Assembly (NCBI GenBank): GCA_035258565.1
Contig: DATFXF010000023.1
Location: 1-6,683 of the forward strand
Reading direction: 5' to 3'
From: DATFXF01 sp035258565
GTDB taxonomy: Bacteria; Acidobacteriota; Terriglobia; Acidiferrales; UBA7541
Length of the DNA: 6,683 nucleotides
Position 1 is the first letter of the stretch. The number at the start of each line of letters is the position of its first letter. Positions 6,046 through 6,683 of the stretch are shown here, one piece after another. Below the pieces are notes generated by a model. That model made no database searches and was not told the origin of the DNA. It saw nothing but the letters and a program-made list of their open reading frames with translations. Made by a program: the position numbers and the translations under genes.

Positions 6046-6683
6046 CGGGCGGCAACCAGGTGCCGGTAGTCTATCAATTGGATGCCGAGAAACGCGACAA
6101 GATTTCTCGTCTGGGGGTCCCTCAGGCCCTCCAACTCCTTCTCGCGCTGGCCCACCAGGCGCGTGGGCGTCTGACCGAGCGACGCATCCACATAGCCCGG
6201 ATGGCACATGAGTTCGCTCGAGCCTTCCGGCAGATTCCAGAGGATCGCTTCCAACTCCGCGCGGTCCAGGAACCCCGTTGTCACAATGCCGTAGAAGTGC
6301 GCTGGTGCGGGGACGGCCGCCTGCTCAAGCTGTTCGTGAAAATGGATCGCGAGCGCAGCCAGCGCGCGGGCCGCCGCGTATTGTTTCAGCAGTTGTCCCG
6401 CCGCACCACCATTCCGCCCGAGCAGCCTGCCGAAGCCGATGGGCCGCTCAATTCCCAAGCGCACGCCGATGCCGTATTCGCGGGCCAGCCGCAGGACGAC
6501 GGGAAAGATTGGCGGAAGCATGTGGACGTGCTTGTGGCTGTCCAGATGCGTTACCGCGATGCCTGCGCGGCATGCCTTTTCGATTTGCGCCCGACACTCG
6601 AGCTCGACTTCCTCCAGCCGAAGTTCCCCGAGAAGGATTCTGGCGAGAAGCCGCACCGGGCTGCCGCAGAACGTGCCGCGTTC
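6042..6683 (-). CDS. ChbG/HpnK/NaxD-type (YdjC family) carbohydrate deacetylase, 5' truncated
   Basis: The frame is open from the right edge (6683) to the TGA at 6044-6042, showing 213 residues without a start. The family usually has about 250-300 residues, so roughly 60-80 are missing, including the N-terminal metal-binding Asp motif. The internal GTG at 6656 is not taken as the start because the frame continues upstream. Diagnostic motifs, numbered within the fragment, are the metal-site segment THLDSHKHVHMLP (45-57), HFYGI followed by a Gly-Phe-Leu loop, LPEGSSELMCHPGYVD with a conserved His at 161, and the closing LGIQLIDYRHL. These enzymes remove an acetyl group from N-acetyl-hexosamines on oligosaccharides, hopanoid glycosides (HpnK) or undecaprenyl-phosphate sugars (NaxD). 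The coupled DPM1-like glycosyltransferase favours the lipid-carrier substrate. HpnK-type hopanoid or ChbG-type chitooligosaccharide roles are not excluded. Confidence 0.92.
   Translation of the reverse strand, partial: ERGTFCGSPVRLLARILLGELRLEEVELECRAQIEKACRAGIAVTHLDSHKHVHMLPPIFPVVLRLAREYGIGVRLGIERPIGFGRLLGRNGGAAGQLLKQYAAARALAALAIHFHEQLEQAAVPAPAHFYGIVTTGFLDRAELEAILWNLPEGSSELMCHPGYVDASLGQTPTRLVGQREKELEGLRDPQTRNLVAFLGIQLIDYRHLVAAR

Noticed and set aside
6046..6207. N-terminal extension of the glycosyltransferase from 6207
   Set aside because: It overlaps the conserved C-terminus of the deacetylase and reads as low-complexity Pro/Gly/Arg sequence. The ATGA overlap at 6045 is a much better start.

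Overview
The window is a dense, GC-rich (about 60% by eye) bacterial chromosomal segment from a double-membraned organism. The evidence for two membranes is a tripartite RND pump adaptor and permease plus envelope-sugar enzymes. The wording of the RND proteins (MdtA-like adaptor; permease beginning MNLAELFIRRPVMTTLVMV) resembles what I recall from Acidobacteriota and neighbouring phyla. That placement is an inference from memory and not secure. No rRNA, tRNA, CRISPR array, insertion sequence or phage gene was seen.

Layout. Plus strand, 1-4974: the C-terminal part of a TetR/AcrR-type repressor (start lost off the left edge), then an RND periplasmic adaptor lipoprotein beginning almost at the repressor's stop codon, then, after an 11-base gap, a full-length RND inner-membrane permease of the MdtB/MdtC (hydrophobe/amphiphile efflux) type. 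The three look like one self-regulated efflux operon. No outer-membrane channel (TolC/OprM type) gene is present in the window. A 48-base spacer (4975-5022) separates this operon from a convergent minus-strand pair.

Minus strand, 6683-5023: a ChbG/HpnK/NaxD-type (YdjC family) carbohydrate deacetylase, whose N-terminus is cut off by the right edge, followed by a DPM1/ArnC-like family 2 glycosyltransferase with two C-terminal membrane helices. They share a 4-base ATGA stop/start overlap, so they are probably translationally coupled. A polyprenyl-phosphate glycosyltransferase coupled to a YdjC-type deacetylase recalls the FlmF2-NaxD (Francisella) and LgmA-LgmD (Bordetella) logic. There, an N-acetyl-hexosamine is loaded on undecaprenyl phosphate, deacetylated, and passed to lipid A to give a positively charged surface. 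This is the most interesting biological hypothesis here. The third partner expected, an ArnT-type transferase, would lie outside the window.

Two smaller oddities deserve attention. The adaptor has an obvious lipoprotein signal but no ordinary start codon close to it in frame. The permease carries an extra stretch of about 34 residues, partly made of an 11-residue tandem duplication, in its second periplasmic loop.
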